A stretch of 64,000 bases of DNA from Bisporella sp. PMI_857 (GCA_021307315.1 JAJSPD010000022.1:186001-250000); one strand, 5' to 3'. Counted from the stretch's first letter, positions 19,743-30,538 are shown. Notes: a model not told the origin generated them from the sequence alone. Translations and numbers: made by a program.

Positions 19743-22003
19743 ATGGCATCCATTTCATCATCAAGAAGACATTGTAGTACTCCAAATTTAACCAATGAGC
19801 TCAAAGATAATACCGTCCACTTACACGATCTCCAAATCTCCTTCCGACGTACTATTCGAGTCCCTGACAATGCCCAAAGTTCCAAGCTGCCCCCATCGCT
19901 TGGAAAATTCCCACTCTATCAAGTGAAGAGCTATAGATCCCAATTGCCCCCCGAAATGGTGGCGAAGGGTGGCCTTTTCTTCCCGATGTATCGTGAGTTT
20001 GGACATAGCCCTTCTAACTTGATCCTTTGGCTGACATTTCCGTAGAGAAGGAGGCCATGTGGATTAGATTTCGTTCGAAAATGCCGTATGCCATCAAGAT
20101 TTACGTAGGAGCTGTTAATGCAATCTCTGGCGAACCAGCAGTAGAAACTGCTGCTACGAAACTGCGTCGCCAACGGTTACTCTCCGAGAAGAAGTCTATA
20201 CAGGACTACGTAGTTGTCCCTGAACAATACTGGCTGGATGGAATTGCAACTAGCGAAGGCAAAGTGCGGCAATTCGTTGCGATGCCCATTGGGAGTGGCT
20301 ATTCGGTCGAGGCCCAGGTGACTGGGGAAGATGTTACTGGAGGTCTGCAGTTCGAAATTACGCCCGCGACGGAAGAGTATCGCAGAACATATAACACTCC
20401 CTTGTCAGTTACTGTCCAAACGCTCACTGGCAAGGCTATTCTGCTGTCACCTTTGGCATCAAACACAGTCAAGGATCTGAAGAAGATGATCCAGAAACAG
20501 GAGACCATGCATGTTCATAAACAAAAGCTCATATATCAAGGTCGAGTTATGGAGGGTATGTCAGTCTCATGGTATATTGATAACATAGTTGATTGACCTT
20601 CCATAGATGACGAGTTGTTGTCTTATTACTCCTTGGTTGATGCAAGTTCCACTTTAATCTTTCCAGACCTCAAGGCTTATAGTTTGCGCAGGGCTCAATC
20701 ATCAATCTTGTACTCGACTCGCGTGGAGAGTGGCAGGAGTCCATTAAATTTCGGCCGTTGGGATCAGGTGGCACTATTTATATCGATACATTGACAGAAA
20801 GGATAATCACCATTTTCGATGTTCGCAGTGAGGACACTACTGATAATCTCAAGTTAAGAATTCAAGATATAGAAAATATTCCTCCAGATATGCAGAGGTT
20901 TATATTTGACGGGAAACAGCTTGAAGGTGAGTTCTATTATCCACTTTAGGCTACGCTTGTTGACATTATACAGATGGAAAAACGCTAGGAGATTATAACA
21001 TTTATTGCGTAAGTAGTTTTCACCTGTTCGCTACAGAGTACTTTGTTATAGATACCTTCACTAGAGCTTGAGAAGCCTCATTGTTTATCTGCTAAAAGAA
21101 ACCCCATAGGAATCTACTGTCTACATGTTAGTGCGGGTTGTGGGAGGCGGTACGGGAGGGCGCATTGAAAGGGATAGAGTCACAGCACGCCCTGCCGATT
21201 CAATTAGTACCAGGAATCATCGAACTACTACCTCCCAGTTCCCACCCGTGAAAGCAAACAGTGTGCCCCCTCCGTTTCCAAGGCAATCAACCAGTAATTC
21301 GGAACGTCTTGCCCAATCAACGAGCACTAGGTCTCATCGGAGTTCCAACTCCCAGCAACCACTCGCAAAAGAAATGAACATTGCTCCCGGCGGCCTGATC
21401 ACTCAATCCATCGTACAAGATTCAAGCGCGAGCAACGTACTTGGCCAAGCCTCGGTTTGGGGTGCTTCCCGCACGAAAGTCTTCAATGTCCAGATCCTCA
21501 ACACCGCCTACTTCCAACAAGTGACTGGATTCCCAGCGCTGGAGTCGCCTGTCGATGCCAAAACCTGCGCCGCGTATGGAATCCCTTTCTACGATATGAA
21601 GGAGGCACCGACAGAAGTGGCGGGCGACTTTCGAGGCGTGAAGTCGATTGCACAGATGGATGGAGTTGTAGAGCCGGTCGTGAGGCCGTCAAGGATCCTT
21701 CAAATTCGAGGTTTACCCTCGTCCTCCCCTTCCTCGTCATCGCCTTCGAGATCGACGCCAAGATCATCGTCTGCGGGCCCCTCAACACTCTTCAAATCAT
21801 CTTCCTTGGCAAAGGGAGAGTCGAAAAGTACACTGAGTGAGGACTCTTCTGGGACTTCAACATCGATGATGAGTGACTCTACTTCGTCAGGGAGATCAGA
21901 TATTAGACCTGCATTTTGGAATAAGAAAGGGCCAATGTCGCCGTTCAGAAGTGTAAGTGAGATTGAGAAAGAGTTGAGAGCCAGGGAGATTGTCACTTTT
22001 TGA
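19743..22003 (+). CDS. Fungal multidomain protein with two tandem ubiquitin-like folds
   Basis: Six exons join in frame: 19743-19992, 20046-20555, 20607-20635, 20692-20926, 20974-21008 and 21110-22003 (650 aa). The N-terminal ~200 aa are a fungal-specific domain ([89 protein letters not shown]). Ubiquitin-like fold 1 starts near residue 203 ([20 protein letters not shown]) and ends [14 protein letters not shown]. Fold 2 starts [20 protein letters not shown] and contains [20 protein letters not shown] and [19 protein letters not shown]. The C-terminal region has [32 protein letters not shown] and a Ser-rich tail. Introns sit at equivalent points in both folds. The third intron has a weak donor, GTTGAT. 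No free GG terminus exists, so conjugation is unlikely; a scaffold role is a guess. Confidence 0.85.
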
Positions 22004-22130
22004 GATGGGTCAAGATTGAATATCGAACCCTTCAATTGCTTTGTCAAAACTGGATATTAAGCAATTGCCATTATGTATACAGCAAATATTTTCGTGTGAC
22101 TCTGATGAAGAGAGTATCAATCCATGCCCT

Positions 22131-22447
22131 TTAACTTGAGAACGCCATTCGCCCCATTTTTGTCCTTCTCACTCCGCTTGCGCTTCTCCTTGCGCTTTCG
22201 CTCCTCTTCCTTATCACAGCTATCCTATTGTTCGTCGCTGTCATCGCCGCTATCACCATCGCCCAACTGCCGCTCCTCGCTCCGTTTTCTTCATCACTCT
22301 CCTCGTCCTCTTCATCATCGACTACCATTCTCCCCTCCAAACCTTGATCATTTGACCACCACCACTGATCATCCTGCCTCCAACATCAAATCCAAGTCCC
22401 ACCACGCCTTCAGCCTCATCGTGCCTGAGAGACTCTCCCACAACTGA
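22131..22447 (-). pseudogene. 3'-terminal fragment of a JIP5-like WD40 gene
   Basis: The minus strand from 22447 reads [36 protein letters not shown], then a stop and a frame change into an acidic tail with VDDEEDEESDEENGAR. This resembles the last WD40 repeat and acidic C-terminus of JIP5/WDR55, a nucleolar ribosome-biogenesis factor. A TTTTCAG just upstream of the fragment resembles a retained intron acceptor, so it would come from genomic DNA rather than a processed transcript. The rest of the gene is absent. Confidence 0.55.
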
Positions 22448-23230
22448 AAATATTTTTGTTAGGAATACTGCTTCAGCTGAAAGACTTTATTGATACTGAC
22501 CTAAGATAGTGGGATGATTCTGAGTGGCTGTTCTTCTTCTACTTGATAGTTCTGGCACATATCGCATGGGCTATGCTCTGAGGCCTTGATCCGGAACGGC
22601 CGAGAGAGGTTGGCCAACTTGCCCTTCAACCATGAGCGCTTCTGACCTCCGCGCTTGCAACGGCCGATGTCTCTAGTGCTATCTTCGGGTTCCGTTTATC
22701 GATAGGGTTACTTATTTGAACATTTTGGCCAGGCCGTAACTGGTACATGTGGGTACAGGCACGGGAATACACTCACCGTAGTTCGTACAACAGAAAGCAG
22801 TGGCTTTCGAAAGCCGTGCACATCTTGTCTCGCAGTACGAAGTTATTCTACGTTAGCGATTGTCCGGTGATAGGTGATGTTAGAATACAACTGTTCAGAA
22901 CGCAGCACAGTTGGCTGACATGTCTTCAGTAGTGGTGAGGCTGCTGATGCTTCGTGAATTAACACTTTTTAAAATCCGATTATGTGTGTGCATGGCTAAA
23001 AGTTGGTCATCGCGGCTGGCCATTGCGACGGCACAATAATCGTGCTCCGCGATACCTTGTCATCAACCCCCTTCTTTTCCTTTCTACTATTATCAGACCT
23101 GCAACTCTACAGTAAAAGGCGATTGGATGTTGCTAATCTTTTATGTGATTTTAGTGGGGTCCATTTCTACGGAGTAGACAGTTGTGGCTGGGCACCCCTG
23201 CCGGGTTATAAGCGAACGGCGCAGCCCTTC
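22448..23230. other. Intergenic, no recognisable gene
   Basis: No conserved frame. The last part must contain the promoter of the F-box gene at 23332. Confidence 0.4.
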
Positions 23231-23240
23231 TATATATAAG
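23231..23240 (+). promoter_or_regulatory. TATA box candidate for the H3-tail/F-box gene
   Basis: TATATATAAG lies about 100 bp upstream of the ATG at 23332. It is followed by a CT-rich leader (CTTCTTACTCCCTTCTG), a common arrangement at well-expressed fungal genes. This is positional evidence only. Confidence 0.4.
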
Positions 23241-23331
23241 TAGATGACTCACTAACTTTACAACCTTCTTACTCCCTTCTGCTACCTAAGGATCTCTCTG
23301 CTTAACCATCCAGCGCACGTCATTACTTACA

Positions 23332-24378
23332 ATGGCTCGAACAAAACAAACCGCCCGCAAGTCAACAGGTGGTCCGGCGCCTCGGAGACGGCTCGCTGGC
23401 TCTCATGGAGTATATTATGACTTGGTGGACAGAATACCTTCATTACAACAGCATATTGTCCCGAAAAAAGCTATGACTCCTGATACAGCGATGACTTCAA
23501 ATGCAGCAATAACATCAAACGCTCAAAAGACGGTGTTGTCCACTCCAGACCTTCTTGTCCTCATTCTATCTCAGCTTCCTCACTCCTCCTTGCTGAGAGC
23601 CAAACTGGTTAATAAAACATGGGCAAGCCTTTTTGAACACGTGGAAATTAAGGTTGCTTTATTTGAGCGCCCTGGGCCTAAAGGTTCGGCCTTATACACT
23701 GAAACATATTCAGATATATTGATGGACAAGTTCTCAGTTTTTTGGCCAATCAGTGGAGAAGAATCGGACAAAGTGATGTTGACAAAATCTTCTAAGGAGA
23801 GCAACGAAATGCCTGTCGATGAACCAAATATTCATGACCAATCAGAAATGCATTTACAGAAAACAAAGACTCTTCAACCGCGGCTACAAGGGTACGCAGA
23901 CAATTGTCACAATTGGCAATGGCGACAACTTCTTCTCTGCCAACCCGCTGTCGAAGCTCTAGAGATTGTGCAAGAGGTCGAGCAACGTGGCGGCGGTATT
24001 TTAGAATTCCGAACTATTATTCCTCGCCCTAACGGTTTGCGGATGGGGTTTCTTTACGATGCTGTTAGATATTGGCATAAAGTCGAAAGAAGCCCTGTTG
24101 AGCTGCTTTGGAATAGGAGAACCGGGGACCTTACCAATAGGAAGCATATTTACGTAGATGGTCCTAGTTACAAAACGGTTGAAGACCAGCCTTGCGTAAC
24201 TATCTCTGGACAGACTAGCGTAGGATGCGGACAATATGGCGGGCTTACGTATGAGAACTATGCATCTGCGCATTCTCATGCGCAAACACATAAGCCAAGA
24301 GCTCGGGTTATAAAAAGTGGTGATGAGGAGGTAGAATTTTTTATGTCGGAACCTAAAATCATAACCTATGATTGGTAG
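23332..24378 (+). CDS. F-box protein carrying a histone H3 N-terminal tail
   Basis: An uninterrupted 348-aa frame. After the initiator Met, residues reproduce the H3 tail: ARTKQTARKSTGG, then PAPRRRLA. Against canonical H3 residues 1-21, only positions 14 (K to P), 18 (K to R) and 19 (Q to R) differ; R2, T3, K4, R8, K9, S10 and T11 are kept. Residues 47-65 hold a degenerate triplicate (AMTPDT, AMTSNA, AITSNA). An F-box follows at about 70-102 (TPDLLVLILSQLPHSSLLRA, KLVNKTWASLF), the Skp1-binding module of SCF ubiquitin ligases. The C-terminal half (GGGILEFRTIIPRPNGLRMG, VGCGQYGGLTYENYASAH, then the GDEEVEFFM end) resembles a fungal F-box family I recall loosely. The protein could present an H3-like peptide to histone readers or modifiers and link them to ubiquitination; that role is inference. 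The start is fixed because the mimicry begins at the first Met. Confidence 0.85.
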   Translation: MARTKQTARKSTGGPAPRRRLAGSHGVYYDLVDRIPSLQQHIVPKKAMTPDTAMTSNAAITSNAQKTVLSTPDLLVLILSQLPHSSLLRAKLVNKTWASLFEHVEIKVALFERPGPKGSALYTETYSDILMDKFSVFWPISGEESDKVMLTKSSKESNEMPVDEPNIHDQSEMHLQKTKTLQPRLQGYADNCHNWQWRQLLLCQPAVEALEIVQEVEQRGGGILEFRTIIPRPNGLRMGFLYDAVRYWHKVERSPVELLWNRRTGDLTNRKHIYVDGPSYKTVEDQPCVTISGQTSVGCGQYGGLTYENYASAHSHAQTHKPRARVIKSGDEEVEFFMSEPKIITYDW

Positions 24379-24381
24379 TTG

Positions 24382-25080
24382 CTTTGGCCAAAGGAAGCAT
24401 CATGCGAGCCATTCCTTGGAAGAGCTTCTGTCTCCGAAGTGGATCATTCCGATGCTCCTTCCACGCCTTCGAGAGCATCTGGCCGGTATTAGGATCGAAA
24501 TACTCAAGTAGCATGTATGCGGTAGGAGGTTGTCGGCTAGTTGGATGGGCGGTATAGTACGAGAGGGTAGGATATCGAAGAGAGTTGCGAGGGCGGCGTT
24601 GGGATATGCGCCAAAGGCGGAAATAGAACGGCCTTGGTTGCTCATGTACAAACTATATGCCAGCAGCAAGGAAAGTATAAAGCAGTAAAGTTGGCTTACA
24701 TGGTGATGGTCAGAGAGGCCGAAGCCGTACAAGCGTGGAATACGAATATTGGGGCATTGATCTTGCATCCACACATACATTCCCACCTCGGGGCTCAGCT
24801 TTTCATCTACTATGCCAGAGTACTTGGCTTCAGCAAGCTTGCGTGGCATAGGACAACGGAAGATAAGCTCTTTGTGGAAGCGGGCTGATCGTACTTCGAC
24901 AGTTATATACACGTTGAAGCTCCCTCGAATCCATTGATCCTGTGCTTTAACAATACGGGTGGCTCGATTGCCGAGCCTCAAGTGGTGCTTAGCAAGAACC
25001 TGAATAGTTTTCCTCTAATCCCAGGGCGCCGGATAGAGCTCCTTCGTTGCCTCGAAGTATGCTGCTTGGGTCTAGCATAC
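24382..25080 (-). pseudogene. Truncated APH/kinase-like gene
   Basis: The minus strand reads AAYFEATKELYPAPWD, then a stop, then HHLRLGNRA, QWIRGSFNVYITVEVRSARF, KLAEAKYSGIVDEKLSPEVG, YVWMQDQCPNIRIPRLYGFG. A GTAAGC intron follows, and in another frame FVHEQPRPFYFRLWRISQRR, PPTAYMLLEYFDPNTGQMLS and LFQGMARMMLPLAK. This is the first half of a fungal aminoglycoside-phosphotransferase-like (protein-kinase-fold) gene, including the ATP-site region and the hinge (MLLEYF). The catalytic-loop half is missing where the F-box gene ends. The internal stop near 25025 and the 3' truncation make it a pseudogene. Confidence 0.7.
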
Positions 25081-25793
25081 AGATCTCTGGTAATTTGTGT
25101 GAGAAAAATCTTCTGCGCGGCTAGAGCAAGGCGAGAAGCGCAACGAGAAGGTGGTTCTTGTTGAGGATATCAAGAAGCTAAATGTCGTTCCGGCTCAGGC
25201 GGAAGCACCTTCTATTAGTATCGATGCAGGGGACTTATACTATATCTTTTCAAAGACTAAGTCGTTAAAAAAAGGGGTATTCTGGAAAATTGGCAAAATT
25301 ACTGTTTTTGCTATGCAGACCGGTGCGCTTACGCTCCTACTTTTTTCAGCGGAAAGCACAACACCCGCAACCACTATGGCAACAGTCAAACATCGATCCG
25401 ATCCTCACGACGAATCTTCGAAACCACCGAATCTTGACGGTCTCAGCACTAAAATCAAGAAATCGACCTTTTCCTACGTCAAACCGTGCAATAATCTGGT
25501 TTTTCGAACTTGAACCCTAATATATTGCATTCTACAAGCCCCAGATCTGTTTGCCTTAGCCGGAACTTGAAGCGCTACCGAGATTTTGAAGATATGCCCT
25601 GATCAACCAATCCGTAGCGACTTCTTCGTAGATAGCCCAACTATCACTTCATCAGTTTCCAGCTTCGATCCAACTCAACAGCAATCTTTTCTCCCCTAAG
25701 GATTCCCCCCCTACTCCATTGGTACCTAGCTTTTCAGAATCAGCGTACTAGTCAGAGGAAAGTTATCTTTTCCGATTATCCCACTATCCAGAA
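25081..25793. other. No recognisable gene
   Basis: A 120-codon plus-strand frame (25151-25513) has low-complexity composition and no family resemblance. I do not call it. Confidence 0.35.
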
Positions 25794-26135
25794 ATGTCTC
25801 CTGTGAACAGAAAAGCGAAGATCAAGACCGCAGTCCAGTTTCTTAAGGATCACCTTCCCGAACAACCCGTTACCGCCACTAGAATACACGCCGGAAGGGA
25901 TCATCTTGGCCGTCTTTCCCATCCAATTCGTACCGCAATAAGGAGAGCAATCCACCGTCCAAGACACATACAACCGAAAATTGACGCCAGTAGAGCCTAT
26001 GGAAGGGAAATAGACTGCTGTCAGATACGCAGGAAGAGGCTTTAATGAGATTTATCGAGTTGCAGGTGTTAGAGAGGGTGGGAGCGACGAACTCCATGAT
26101 ATTCGCTGCTATTAGATGTTGTGGTTTAACCCCTA
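25794..26135 (+). pseudogene. Transposase N-terminal (Psq/Tc5 HTH) remnant
   Basis: The frame starts MSPVNRKAKIKTAVQFLKDH and continues PEQPVTATRI, then shifts. A later frame gives MRFIELQVLERVGATNSMIF, AAIRCCGLTP. This is the order of the two helix-turn-helix domains at the start of fungal pogo-type transposases (a Psq-like domain, then a Tc5-like domain). The DDE domain is absent. The remnant runs directly into the epimerase fragment. Confidence 0.5.
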
Positions 26136-26141
26136 CCATGC

Positions 26142-26345
26142 GAAGGACTTGGCAGAAGGACAGACGATTTTCTAGATCTTACTACGAACCCAGCACGAGC
26201 AAACGAGGAGTTGAGATGGAAGACAGATCTCGCCTTGAAGAATGCATGCCAGGATCTGTGGAGGTGGGCGAGCAATAATCCGCAGAAGTGTAGACAAGAT
26301 GCTCCCGATGCCCTGATTAAAGCCGTGACGGAGAGCAAGAAGTAG
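26142..26345 (+). pseudogene. C-terminal fragment of a UDP-glucose 4-epimerase (GAL10-like)
   Basis: The plus frame reads EGLGRRTDDFLDLTTNPARA, NEELRWKTDLALKNACQDLW, RWASNNPQKCRQDAPDALIK, then a natural stop. The GRR..D..DLT..P.RAN.EL.WK pattern and the terminal DLWRW.SNNP are hallmarks of the C-terminal substrate-binding part of UDP-galactose/glucose 4-epimerases (SDR family). The Rossmann NAD domain and catalytic YxxxK are missing. It is fused to transposase debris on its 5' side. Confidence 0.65.
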
Positions 26346-26486
26346 GTTATAGCTAGACTTGCTTTCACCTGTTCAAATCTCATGCATGCTGTAATAAAGG
26401 CTATCCGAAAGATCGAATAGTAAGTAAAGATTTTCTGCATTAAGTTCAAGGCTTTACTAGAAACAGAACGGCTATTTGTCGGCTAT

Positions 26487-27741
26487 CTATAGTTTCAAAA
26501 GCAATTTACCACTCGTCTTCCTTCCCTCCAAATCAGTATGAGCCCTGGCTACATCCTTCAATGTATAAGTCTCATGAATCTTAACATTCAAGTTATGGTT
26601 AGTGATAGCGTTAAAAAGCAGAGAGGAGTAATGCTCCAATTCCTCTCTCGTCTCTAGATATCCTGATACCGTGGGTCTCAAGACCCTGATGTTCTTGCCC
26701 GCCAACCTCGAGATCGCAAAGGGGGGTACTGCTCCACCCTATTGGTGATGTTATTATACTTTCAAAACGGGACAGCAAAAGAGGAGGACAACTTACGCTA
26801 TTCCCATAGCTAACTAACACCCCCTTCCTCTTCAACACCAACAAATCATTCTCGAACTGCCCCGCTCCCGTCCCATCAAACACAACCTTCACACCCTCCC
26901 CGTCTGGCGTGATGGCCTTAATCTTCTCAACCAACGACTCAGCATCCTCTTTATAATTCACCATAAACTCGGCTCCATTCCTCTTCGCCTCCTCAATTTT
27001 CTCCGCCGTGCTAGCCGTCCCGATAACCCTCACTCCCAAACCCGCCAACAGCTGACACAGCAAGAGCCCTACACCTCCAGCTGCGGAGTGCACGAGAACA
27101 AAATCCCCTTTGTTGATTGGAGCACCGGCTTCGTGTATAAGCGTTAAGGCTGTCAGGCCTTGCAGGTAGGCAGCGCATGCGATTCCCGGCGGGGTCATGC
27201 TGGGGATAGGAGAGGCTTTGGAGGCGGGGAAGACGGTGTATTCTGCGTAGGTGGAGGTCGACATGTAGACTACCTTGTCACCTTTTTTAAGGCCGTATTG
27301 GGGAGTCGGGATCGAGACTATGGTGCCTTCTGCTTCGCGGCCGAGGATGGACGGGAGCGAGGAGGGGTAGAGGCCGGTTCGGAAGTATCTAGAGAAGAAA
27401 ATTTGAGCTTGCTGGGAAAGGGTGGCAGAAACGAAGGATAAAGGAGGGAAAACGTACGTGTCGATGTAGTTGACACCCACAAACTCATTCTTTACTAGTA
27501 TTTCTCCTTTTTTAGGTGAGGGGACTGGCAGGTCGGTTTTATATTGCAGAACTTCCACTCCACCGTTTTTCTCTATTATAACACCCTTCATCGTTTTGGG
27601 AATTGAGGTCGCCATTGTGCGAGCCAGGGAAGGGAATGGATATTTCAACCGGGACTGAAGCTGCGTGAGACGAAGACCGCTTTTTGAAATTGAAATCGGG
27701 GTGAGCCTTTGAGCGGAGAAGACGCGTTGTATGTCTTGCAA
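26487..27741 (-). CDS. Quinone oxidoreductase / zeta-crystallin-type MDR
   Basis: Three exons, 27741-27458, 27388-26797 and 26738-26487, encode 375 aa; introns are 69 bp (GTACGT...CTAG) and 58 bp (GTAAGT...ATAG). The protein is an NADPH:quinone reductase of the medium-chain dehydrogenase family: VLQYKTDLPVPSPKKGEILV and GVNYIDTYFRTGLYPSSLPS in the N-terminal GroES-like domain, ILGREAEGTIV, then the Rossmann segment VHSAAGGVGLLLCQLLAGLG (AAGGVG cofactor motif), YKEDAESLVEKI, VVFDGTGAG and the tail AHTDLEGRKTSGKLLLKL. It lacks zinc ligands, as usual for this subfamily. The first 42 residues are basic and Ser-rich and could target mitochondria; Met43 is the alternative cytosolic start. It looks intact, surrounded by fragments of other genes. 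Confidence 0.9.
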
Positions 27742-28085
27742 ACATGGACTGGAGGCGACGCTTCCACGTTTGAGCTCGAGCGGAGTTCTTGGTCAATTAG
27801 CGTTCCTTTTATAGATATTAATAGCTATCTTTCTCGGGGAAATCATACTTTCACTTGGAGAAGATCACGCACTCCTCGACTTCTCTCGTGGGAAAGCGGT
27901 TCGGACTTTGTGGATTTAAAAGGTAAAATCCATGGAAACCACGACCTACCTAACCATCACGCCCTTCATAAAGTGCTCGACAGCCCCGCGTAAACTCCGT
28001 ATCGCTTCTGATATTAAGCGAAAACGCTAAAAACACGAGCAAAAAAAGGAAGAAAGAAAATTGCGTTCCACAACGAACAACAATT

Positions 28086-28400
28086 ATGCCACCACCACAA
28101 CGCACTCCTCTCGGCGTGGTTTGGGGTAGTCAATTGCCTGGCTATGAATTAAAGCCCTTATGCCAGGGTTAGGTACAACAGTAGAAATGTTGATTCATCT
28201 TCTCATCCTGCTATTGAAAGATTTGAGTAGCAAAACCGATTGAGCTTCACTTTCAGGTCGAAAAGGACGTTGTGTTAAGGCCGAGGAGTTTATACTGCTT
28301 TACAGACATAAAACAATTCCCGAGAGTACGGAAGTTAATGACCGCGCATGTGAAGTAAATACCTGGCATGGAGATTATAGGGCATCCAACATGCAGTTTT
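28086..28400 (+). pseudogene. Tc1/mariner transposase 5' remnant
   Basis: The frame from 28086 begins MPPPQRTPLG and GSQLPGYELKP, resembling the start of fungal Tc1-like transposases (MPP.RTPLG..SGN..RG.ELSP). It stops within 30 codons, and the following 200 bp hold only short broken frames. Low to moderate confidence because the match is short. Confidence 0.35.
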
Positions 28401-29140
28401 GGTGGTGTGAAAGCGTGATGGATTCCTCTCGCTCACTGGCTTCGTGGTGTTGCAAATCGGAAAGTTGACAGCCTAATTGATGCTATATTCTTGTTCCAAA
28501 CCCTCCAAAGATTTTAACTTTCTCAACAACACGGTGATATCCGAAAGCTGAAAATACATCGAATCCGGCCTTAAGCCTCAGTCTGCTATGTTGTGTTTTC
28601 GAGCTACACAACCCCAGCACTTGACATATTCTGAGAAGGACGGGGACTCGGGGCTTCGGCACTCGCCTCCCTATGCTTGAATTCCGGAGACCATGTGGGG
28701 CAGTTAGTAAGTTCGATCCCCTCCAGAACACTAGGCTTGGCAAGGATTCTAGGTTAGAGAAATACGTGTTCTGGGAAAAAGGAGGGAGTAGTTTTGTTTT
28801 GAAGTAGTTGTTATTATTGCGGAATATGTCGCACCATTTTTTTTGGGATGTGGACTTAGCATATCCCGCGACACAGCCAATGCGTTGTTTCAGAGAAACC
28901 CTGATTGTGGACATTGAATCCAACTACGCTTAAACTTTAATCATAGTGCCCCTAAGAAAACCGCATATGATTTGATTACATTCAGAGTACACATTTAGAG
29001 TACATTTCCTTCCTTTGTTTCTTTTTGGGGGTTTTTCCTCTCGACAATCATCCTACAAAAACTACTCTTGCGTATATTCAACTTTCTCAATCATCACCTA
29101 CCCCCTTACCCTCGTTCGATCTCGTTCAAAATAATTAACC
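28401..29140. other. Intergenic, no supported gene
   Basis: A 146-codon minus frame (28923-28483) has no family resemblance. The last 150 bp are CT-rich leader sequence of the DUF3533 gene. Confidence 0.4.
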
Positions 29141-30538
29141 ATGTCCTCTCGCTACCTTTGGACAGATCCATTCTGGAATGGCAAACGACGACCATTTATC
29201 ATAGCGACAAGCGGAGCAACAGTAATGCTCGTCTGTCTCTTTCTCGCAAATCTTTCTTACCTCTATGGGTCTTTGTTCGAGGACGGTACACGAGTGAAAG
29301 GGATCAATATTCTAGCCATCGACTATGACGGCGGAGTGATCGGCCAGTCGTTGGCGGCTGCATATTCCAAACTTCAGTCAGACCACTTTCCTACAATCCA
29401 TTTCCAACCAGCTTCGGAATATGCCACGGTCGAGGATATTCGACATGCGGTCTGCAAAGGGAATTACTGGGCAGCAATCTATGCTCAAGACGGGGCTTCA
29501 AAGCGCCTTGAAGATGCATTGGGTGGCGGGCAGGCCGCAAACCAATACAAGGCCAACAATACCTTGACATACATCTGGAACCAAATCCGCTACCCAACCA
29601 TACAAGACGCATATATCTCCTCCAACATGCAGAACCTCATTGCCGCCTCTAGGGTTGCCTACAATTCCATCAATGGCACGAAAGCAGCCACGACAGTCAA
29701 TGCTACCGATCCAAACGCCGTCCTCGCACTCCTTAACCCTATATCGGCATCCTCAGTGAACATCAAGCCCGCACCCCAAGGTGCCAGAGTCACATATAAC
29801 ACCATCATTATCATGATGCCCATAATGCAGCAATTCTTTCTCCTAATGGCATTAAACGGGATCTCCAACCAGTTCGAGATCTATGGCCGGCTTAACACCG
29901 TCAACGTCGCAATGATCAGAATGATTGTCTCGATGGCATACACCATCCTCGCATCGCTCGCCACGGTTGGGTATCTTTGGGCCTTTCGAGAAAGCTTCGA
30001 TGTGAGCGGGAGGCAATTTGCTCTTTTATGGCTGGTGATGTGGCTGTACATGCACATCCACTTCCTCGTTCTCGACGCGGCAACGGCGCTGATCCCGCTC
30101 TCGTTTGTTACCTTCTTCGTTCTTACGTGGGCGATAATGAACCTCACAAGCACATTTTTGCCCTTCGAGCTAAGCCCTGGTTTTTACCGATGGGGATACG
30201 CATTACCGGCACACCAGGTTGTGGGCATCCTATTCCAGATCTGGTCGGGTGGGTGCAACAACCAGCTTTCGCGTGCTTTACCGGTCTTGTTTGCTTGGGA
30301 GCTGTTTGGTGGCGCCGCGGCGGCCTTTGGTGTCTTTTGGAGGAACAAAGCGGCAGAGAACCAGCTCATAAAAGAAGAGGTTCCACTGGGTGCTATTACA
30401 TCGACGGAGCATGATGGGCAACGTGGGAAGGCTGCGGAACTGCAACGCATTACTTCGAATAATGTTGAACTTGGAATTCCTATCCCTTTTGCGGGTACAC
30501 TGTATCTGGGATCAATTACTAGACATGGAACTGTTTGA
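29141..30538 (+). CDS. DUF3533 / SNG1-like multipass membrane protein
   Basis: A single-exon frame of 465 aa in a full-length context. The layout is typical of the DUF3533 family (yeast SNG1, linked to nitrosoguanidine resistance). It has one TM near the N-terminus (residues 20-42), a long non-cytoplasmic domain with INILAIDYDGGVIGQSLAAA and sequons (NNT, NGT, NAT), then at least five TMs in the C-terminal half (about 222-242, 256-282, 290-312, 318-345, 380-400). Characteristic segments include YNTIIIMMPIMQQFFLLMAL, NGISNQFEIYGRLNTVNVAM and GFYRWGYALPAHQ. The family resembles bacterial YhgE/Pip. The substrate is unknown. The CT-rich 5' leader and first-ATG start look normal. Confidence 0.85.
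   Translation: MSSRYLWTDPFWNGKRRPFIIATSGATVMLVCLFLANLSYLYGSLFEDGTRVKGINILAIDYDGGVIGQSLAAAYSKLQSDHFPTIHFQPASEYATVEDIRHAVCKGNYWAAIYAQDGASKRLEDALGGGQAANQYKANNTLTYIWNQIRYPTIQDAYISSNMQNLIAASRVAYNSINGTKAATTVNATDPNAVLALLNPISASSVNIKPAPQGARVTYNTIIIMMPIMQQFFLLMALNGISNQFEIYGRLNTVNVAMIRMIVSMAYTILASLATVGYLWAFRESFDVSGRQFALLWLVMWLYMHIHFLVLDAATALIPLSFVTFFVLTWAIMNLTSTFLPFELSPGFYRWGYALPAHQVVGILFQIWSGGCNNQLSRALPVLFAWELFGGAAAAFGVFWRNKAAENQLIKEEVPLGAITSTEHDGQRGKAAELQRITSNNVELGIPIPFAGTLYLGSITRHGTV

Noticed and set aside
20607..20760. Frameshift between the two ubiquitin-like folds
   Set aside because: An intron at 20636-20691 restores the frame and falls at the same position as the matching intron in the second fold.
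22124..22447. 107-codon Ser/Leu/Arg-rich plus frame
   Set aside because: Antisense of the JIP5-like acidic tail; composition explained by the opposite strand.
27160..27441. Gly-rich plus frame
   Set aside because: Antisense of the quinone oxidoreductase Rossmann region.
28483..28923. 146-codon minus frame
   Set aside because: No domain, no family resemblance, no splice-compatible neighbours.
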